Positions 14,060 to 17,531 of a stretch of DNA of 17,531 bases are shown here, in pieces. The DNA lies in assembly GCA_041738715.1 (NCBI GenBank), contig JBGSPI010000004.1:1-17531 (forward strand). Direction: 5' to 3'. The notes under the pieces are model-generated. The model saw nothing but the letters and a program-made list of their open reading frames with translations, searched no databases and had not been told where the DNA came from. Position numbers and translations under genes: made by a program. Origin of the DNA: Chamaesiphon sp041738715 (GTDB lineage Bacteria > Cyanobacteriota > Cyanobacteriia > Cyanobacteriales > Chamaesiphonaceae). The stretch's first letter is position 1; each line of letters starts with the position of its first letter.

Positions 14060-14908
14060 CTAAACACAAGCTAAATCCCAATCAGTCGATCGAGTCAAGC
14101 GAATTTGGGCTAATGCCACAATGGTAGGGATAATCCGCCCATAATTAGTCGAAATCGATCTCCAGCCGAGATCGGCAAAAAACCAGCCCCACATGGCTGG
14201 TCCTAAAATCGCAAATATACCGCGTACTGACACCTGCTGGGCTGCTGAAAGCACCATTCCCCGTCTAGCCATATACAGAGCGATATAACTTTGCAGTTGG
14301 CTGGTAGCGGCAATTCCGCCGCGAATCAGTGTTTGTTTGGCAACTTGATAGCTGGCAAAGTGGAGGGCAAATTGACGGGCGATTTGATGCAGAACCAATG
14401 GTTTGATGACAGAACTAACCGCGATCGCGCTACTACCCTTTAAAATTAATTTAATCGGATCGTGTTGAATATGTGCGGGTAAGGGTTGGTCAAATCTAGT
14501 TTTGGCGAGGGATTCCTGCACCTTGACTGTCAATGCACCTCGATCGCTGCTAGGTAGTTTGTGCCAGCTTTTGCCCATCAAATGCAAGAATACTTCTGCT
14601 TCTAATTCTGTAGTGCTGAGTTGGGTGGAATAGGGAATTTTGAGATACCGACACACCCTAACCAATGCTTGACGATAGCTAACTGCCTGAGTCCGCCCTT
14701 GCAAAACAGTGATTCCATCAGCAGCTAAAAACCTAAATCGATCCTCGATCGCATCCAGCCAAGTGTCTCGCGCTTGACTCTGAATCTCCATTAAGTCCGG
14801 CGTACTTACATAGTCTAATGGATTGAACTTCCGGCTAAACAGAATTTTGGTTAATTGCTGTAGCTCGTCTTCAGTAGCCAATTCTAGAGCCGTTCGTAAC
14901 TCGTCCAA
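14060..14908 (-). CDS. YaaW-family protein, TTG start
   Basis: The 282-residue protein resembles E. coli YaaW in layout: an N-terminal helical region (ELATEDELQQLTKILF), a middle region with YRQALVRVCRYLKIPYS and a C-terminal Gly/Ala-rich, partly hydrophobic region ending in YGRIIPTIVALAQIRL. The function of the family is not known to me. The start is TTG at 14908: the strong GGGAGGAA Shine-Dalgarno lies 8 nt before it, and an in-frame TAG is six codons upstream with no other start between. The second half (about 155-265) has several semi-hydrophobic helices and may associate with membranes. It heads the DUF4129-DUF4350-MoxR run. Confidence 0.8.
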   Translation of the reverse strand: MDELRTALELATEDELQQLTKILFSRKFNPLDYVSTPDLMEIQSQARDTWLDAIEDRFRFLAADGITVLQGRTQAVSYRQALVRVCRYLKIPYSTQLSTTELEAEVFLHLMGKSWHKLPSSDRGALTVKVQESLAKTRFDQPLPAHIQHDPIKLILKGSSAIAVSSVIKPLVLHQIARQFALHFASYQVAKQTLIRGGIAATSQLQSYIALYMARRGMVLSAAQQVSVRGIFAILGPAMWGWFFADLGWRSISTNYGRIIPTIVALAQIRLTRSTDWDLACV

Positions 14909-14916
14909 AGCAACTT

Positions 14917-14924
14917 CCTCCCAC
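14917..14924 (-). promoter_or_regulatory. Strong ribosome binding site deciding the TTG start of the YaaW-family gene
   Basis: The minus-strand GGGAGGAA is the best Shine-Dalgarno match in the window. Its distance of 8 nt to TTG 14908, with an in-frame stop just upstream, fixes the start. Confidence 0.8.
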
Positions 14925-14998
14925 TAACATGCTGCCTGTCAATCTACAGTGTACCTCACGATTTTAGAAAACAGTGGCTTGGGCCGATCTCCGATCGC

Positions 14999-15694
14999 CT
15001 AGTTCAAAGCTGGTAGCTGTTTGACAATGGCTTGACGCTTGGACAGATCGATATCAGCAACAAAACGCCCGTCGCCGGAAGTGTAAATAACTAACCGCCG
15101 CTCTAAACCTTTGGGGTAGACTAATAAGATTTTATCAATATCCTTAATAATTTCAGTATAATTTGCACCGGAAACGTCTGAGATCGCAATTTGTTTGCGG
15201 TCTCGATCATCAAGTATTTTATCGCCATTTGTATCAGCAGAAACCTTGATATACCAAAGAGTTTGGACTTTTTTAACCCAACTACTTCGGGCTGGTTCTT
15301 GCGCTGATTTATCCGGTGGTGCAGGTTCGCCAATCTGCTCCATTTCGAGTAGTCGCCCAGTATTATTTGATAATAATTTGCTGGCTGAGAGGTTATCTCG
15401 ATGCAGGAACATATAGTTCCGAATGTCAAGTTCACCATAGCGATCTCCATAGCTGCTAGCTGATTTAAGCTCTTTGAGGATATTTGTGCGTTCTTCTGTG
15501 GCGACATAAATCGGGGCATACAGATATGGCGTCCCATTGATCTGTCTAAATTCCGTCATCCAGACTTTACTTGGTGTCGGGAGCAGAATGGGTGATTGTG
15601 CTGGACTGGAGACTGTTTCACTCACCTGCTGTCGATTACAGCCGACGAGGGAGATCGCTACTCCCACTACACCGATTAGTTGCCAGTATTTCAT
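14999..15694 (-). CDS. Lipoprotein with an EF-hand-like loop, function unknown
   Basis: With the ATG at 15694 the protein has 231 residues. Residues 1-18 are a signal sequence ending in lipobox LVGC, so Cys19 is the predicted lipidation site. Near the C terminus, D-T-N-G-D-K-I-L-D-D-R-D (about 154-165) is an EF-hand or dockerin-like calcium-binding loop, followed by SDVSGAN and a short beta-rich tail. The middle contains a Tyr-rich segment and a low-complexity PAPPDKSAQEPA linker. A GTG at 15706 would add four residues. It is on the same strand as the YaaW-like gene, 90 bp upstream of it, so co-transcription with the MoxR group is possible but not shown. I do not know its function. Confidence 0.8.
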   Translation of the reverse strand: MKYWQLIGVVGVAISLVGCNRQQVSETVSSPAQSPILLPTPSKVWMTEFRQINGTPYLYAPIYVATEERTNILKELKSASSYGDRYGELDIRNYMFLHRDNLSASKLLSNNTGRLLEMEQIGEPAPPDKSAQEPARSSWVKKVQTLWYIKVSADTNGDKILDDRDRKQIAISDVSGANYTEIIKDIDKILLVYPKGLERRLVIYTSGDGRFVADIDLSKRQAIVKQLPALN

Positions 15695-15788
15695 AGATAT
15701 GGACACTCACTCATTAATGTATCAACCTTGACTTTTACCTACACCAAAGTACCAGTTAATTCCTTAAATGAGAGAAAAATCAATCTTA

Positions 15789-16016
15789 GAGGATGTTTGA
15801 AAAGTCGATGAAGGGGTAAAAAAGCTCATCCAACTGCGTAACTCGTGATCTTGAGAATCACTCGATCAAGATTAATCTCGATCGGATTCAGTGGCGATCG
15901 CGGTATATTCTAGCTTTCCTCAATCCCTCTTTAACGGGACAGTGCCTGCTTTTTTAGGATGCTAGGAAGGATTTTTTATTGTCACAGGTAACAAAACAGA
16001 CTTTCCAAACAGCCTC
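15789..16016. mobile_element. MITE-like element, 228 bp, with 18-bp terminal inverted repeats and TA flanks
   Basis: The left end GAGGATGTTTGAAAAGTC (15789-15806) and the inverse of the right end, GAGGCTGTTTGGAAAGTC (15999-16016), match at 16 of 18 positions. TA stands on both sides (15787-15788 and 16017-16018), as for a 2-bp target duplication. The inside has no supported ORF and contains one HIP1 octamer. The ends and the TA duplication suggest mobilisation by a DDE transposase of the IS5 or IS630 kind in trans; the exact family is an inference. It accounts for most of the 427-bp gap between the lipoprotein and DUF2267 genes; the remaining flanks show nothing else certain. Confidence 0.8.
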
Positions 16017-16133
16017 TAGAATCTCTACCTTTTAACCGATCACAGATCTAACTTTTGAAAGATGCCTCAACGCTGGAGATTACATAACATGATTACTATC
16101 GATCAAATCCTAACTTAAATCATCAAAAAAGTT

Positions 16134-16745
16134 ATGCCAGATAAAACGCAAATAGATCCACCAAAGACAGAGCAACTAACAGCACTTAACCCGGATGGAA
16201 CATTGAAAAAACATATATCAGATGTCGATCCGACTGAAATCGAAGATCCCAGAGCAATATTTGCTGACAAAGATCGGTCTTTTTTGGAATATGTGATGGT
16301 TGAAGGTGGCTTTGCCGATCCTTATGATGCCCGAGATTTTACGGAAGTTGTGTTTCGGATTATGCGCGACCTGATGACAACTGAAGCAGCCGACCGAGTG
16401 GCTGATGAGTTGCATGAACCAGCCATGCCCACTAAGGAAAAAGCTCTGCAACTGGAAGTAACCGATCTCTGGAAAGATAGCAATCCGATCGTCGCTTTCT
16501 TGAGTCGGGTACGTCCACCGTGGCAAGGTCCAGGCATCTTCAAAATTGATTCCGATCGCTTCTTTTTCCGAGCGGCTAATGAAGGCGGACTAGAACGAGA
16601 TACTGACCATAAAGATGGTCAGCGCAAGCAAGCTGTTAAAGCTGTGTTCTCTGCAACTAAAAAGGAACTCACGCCAGAGCGAATTGCAGAGATTTCTAGT
16701 TGGTTGCCGGAAGCTGGCGTGCGCGAACTCTGGGCTGAAGCTTAG
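16134..16745 (+). CDS. DUF2267-domain protein
   Basis: The 203-residue soluble protein is acidic. After a disordered N terminus (1-45), it has two copies of the DUF2267-type unit: YDARDFTEVVFRIMRDLMTTEAADRVADELH (about 64-94) and QAVKAVFSATKKELTPERIAEISSWLP (about 165-192). This pattern of paired helices ending before a Pro or Leu-Pro motif is typical of cyanobacterial DUF2267 proteins; function unknown. The conserved PTKEKALQLEVTDLWKDSNPIVAFLSRVRPP segment links them. The ATG at 16134 has no clear Shine-Dalgarno. Its promoter must lie within the 115 bp downstream of the MITE, with a weak TTGAAA (about 16053) as a -35 candidate. Confidence 0.82.
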   Translation: MPDKTQIDPPKTEQLTALNPDGTLKKHISDVDPTEIEDPRAIFADKDRSFLEYVMVEGGFADPYDARDFTEVVFRIMRDLMTTEAADRVADELHEPAMPTKEKALQLEVTDLWKDSNPIVAFLSRVRPPWQGPGIFKIDSDRFFFRAANEGGLERDTDHKDGQRKQAVKAVFSATKKELTPERIAEISSWLPEAGVRELWAEA

Positions 16746-16879
16746 AATCGTGAATTGAATAACCTATGCCGCCGCCCAAGACTTGAAAACCTTGATTACC
16801 GATGGCGATAGATCTCAGGTCAAGAAATCTGTGCTAATGGCGGCGCAAAGATTTAATTAAATACACACCCTTTAAACCA

Positions 16880-17191
16880 ATGAAGGACACTTTATTCGAC
16901 CGACTATTTCGAGATGGTACTGGAGAGATTGTCATCGGTCAATTACCCAATCTACCGATCTTAATTTGGGGATCGGCTACATTACTAAAGTTAGTCTTCA
17001 AAACTGGTCAAGTTAAACTTGGCTTAGATTTATTAGCTTTTAGTTCTCTTCTTTACTGGTCGTTCCTCGAAATCACCCAAGGTGTTAATTATTTTCGTCG
17101 AGATTTAGGTACGATCGTCCTAATCGCGTTAATAATATCTGTAATTAAACAACTCGATCGTAATTCTCATCTTAATCGAGCCACTTCTTGA
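16880..17191 (+). CDS. Small membrane protein, function unknown
   Basis: The 103-residue protein has three predicted transmembrane helices, about 24-40, 48-63 and 77-90, with charged ends. No recognisable domain; it reads like one of the many small cyanobacterial integral-membrane hypotheticals. It lies 134 bp after the DUF2267 gene on the same strand. No Shine-Dalgarno sequence precedes the ATG, which lowers confidence in the start, but the base composition and hydrophobic pattern support a real gene. Confidence 0.6.
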   Translation: MKDTLFDRLFRDGTGEIVIGQLPNLPILIWGSATLLKLVFKTGQVKLGLDLLAFSSLLYWSFLEITQGVNYFRRDLGTIVLIALIISVIKQLDRNSHLNRATS

Positions 17192-17231
17192 GCTTGATAA
17201 TCAGCTTGGCGCGTCGGCGGTAGAGTCACGT

Positions 17232-17281
17232 TTGCTCTTGCCGACCGTAGGCTAACGCCAAGAGCAATAGCTTACGGTCGG
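17232..17281. repeat. Interleaved inverted repeats in the order A-B-A'-B'
   Basis: A, TTGCTCTTG (17232-17240), is the perfect inverse of A' (17259-17267). B, CCGACCGTAGGCTA (17241-17254), pairs with B' (17268-17281) at 13 of 14 positions. Because A' falls between B and B', only one of the two hairpins can form fully at a time. The element lies between the small membrane gene and the transposase fragment. Confidence 0.8.
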
Positions 17282-17405
17282 TAATCGAGAATTGGATGGA
17301 AAGAGACGATTATTAGGAATACCTAAAAACTTTGAAATACAGTACTTACGACAGAGTTATTTTACAACTAGCTTGGCTAAACTGATAAGCAACTGACTTT
17401 TCACG

Positions 17406-17531
17406 TTAAGTGCCTCTAGCAAGCTGCCAGCCTTGGCAAAGATCATGTAATTTTAGCCAACCACGCCAGAGAACTTGGATGCCAATCGGAGTCTTACGTC
17501 GATGTTCGAGATAACCACCCAGATAAGCAAC
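17406..17531 (-). CDS. Transposase C-terminal end, IS4-like, cut by the window edge
   Basis: The minus strand is open from the last base of the window to TAA at 17406-17408, giving 41 residues that read YLGGYLEHRRKTPIGIQ, then VLWRGWLKLHDLCQGWQLARGT. The LGGY, PIGIQVLWRGW and L-x-D-L order is what I expect at the C terminus of IS4-family DDE transposases. The rest of the gene lies beyond base 17531. The terminal inverted repeat should lie in 17290-17400 but cannot be fixed without the other end. The 214 bp before it (17192-17405) holds only the interleaved repeat. Confidence 0.7.
   Translation of the reverse strand, partial: VAYLGGYLEHRRKTPIGIQVLWRGWLKLHDLCQGWQLARGT

Noticed and set aside
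15121..15537. 138-codon minus-strand ORF within the lipoprotein gene
   Set aside because: It is an alternative frame of a gene with a convincing lipobox and calcium loop; its own protein has no domain and an odd composition.
17232..17281. RNA pseudoknot
   Set aside because: A-B-A'-B' order fits the topology, but there are no connecting nucleotides between A and B or A' and B', so both long stems could not form together without strain.

Overview
This window looks like a stretch of cyanobacterial chromosome. The evidence is the density of CGATCG/GATCGATC and several full HIP1 octamers (GCGATCGC, e.g. 4911-4918, 14421-14428, 15894-15901), the cyanobacterial style of TrpC, HolB and AhcY, heptanucleotide tandem repeats, and families seen mostly in cyanobacteria (DUF5340, long DUF2267, TerB-like proteins). 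I cannot name the genus with confidence.

Layout. 1-378 is the 3' part of a small secreted protein, running toward biotin synthase (bioB, minus strand, 496-1491). 1492-1780 holds a repeat cluster: G-rich octamers, heptamers and an inserted hairpin repeat. Next come a receiver-GGDEF regulator (minus, 1781-2731) and the clamp-loader subunit holB (plus, 3038-4021, TTG start). A minus-strand housekeeping block follows, read from right to left as ahcY, terminator, trpC, a DUF5340 protein and glyS. 9341-11214 is plus strand: a coiled-coil membrane protein with 21-nt repeats, an acidic TerB-like protein, then an Xre/RES-type toxin-antitoxin pair preceded by a perfect 17-bp inverted repeat. 11248-15694 is a minus-strand, probably co-transcribed set, read right to left as lipoprotein, YaaW-family protein, DUF4129 protein, DUF4350 protein and MoxR ATPase. 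15789-16016 is a 228-bp MITE-like element with 18-bp terminal inverted repeats flanked by TA. Then come a DUF2267 protein, a small membrane protein, an interleaved inverted-repeat element and the C-terminal end of a transposase cut by the window edge.

How the genes work together. Most of the window is ordinary metabolism and information processing (biotin, tryptophan, methyl cycle, glycyl-tRNA, DNA replication). The accessory signal lies in three places: the toxin-antitoxin pair, whose RES toxin seems to carry a 16-codon in-frame insertion containing a hairpin; the MoxR/DUF4350/DUF4129 envelope-type cluster without an adjacent DUF58 gene; and families of mobile or dispersed repeats. Two repeat observations stand out. 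One compound repeat is shared by the bioB upstream region and the DUF4350-moxR intercistronic gap. A 35-nt hairpin repeat has two copies whose only differences fall on one base pair of the stem.

I found no rRNA, tRNA, CRISPR array or replication origin. No complete new multi-gene system could be demonstrated; the RES insertion, the MITE and the repeat families are the best candidates for something undescribed.
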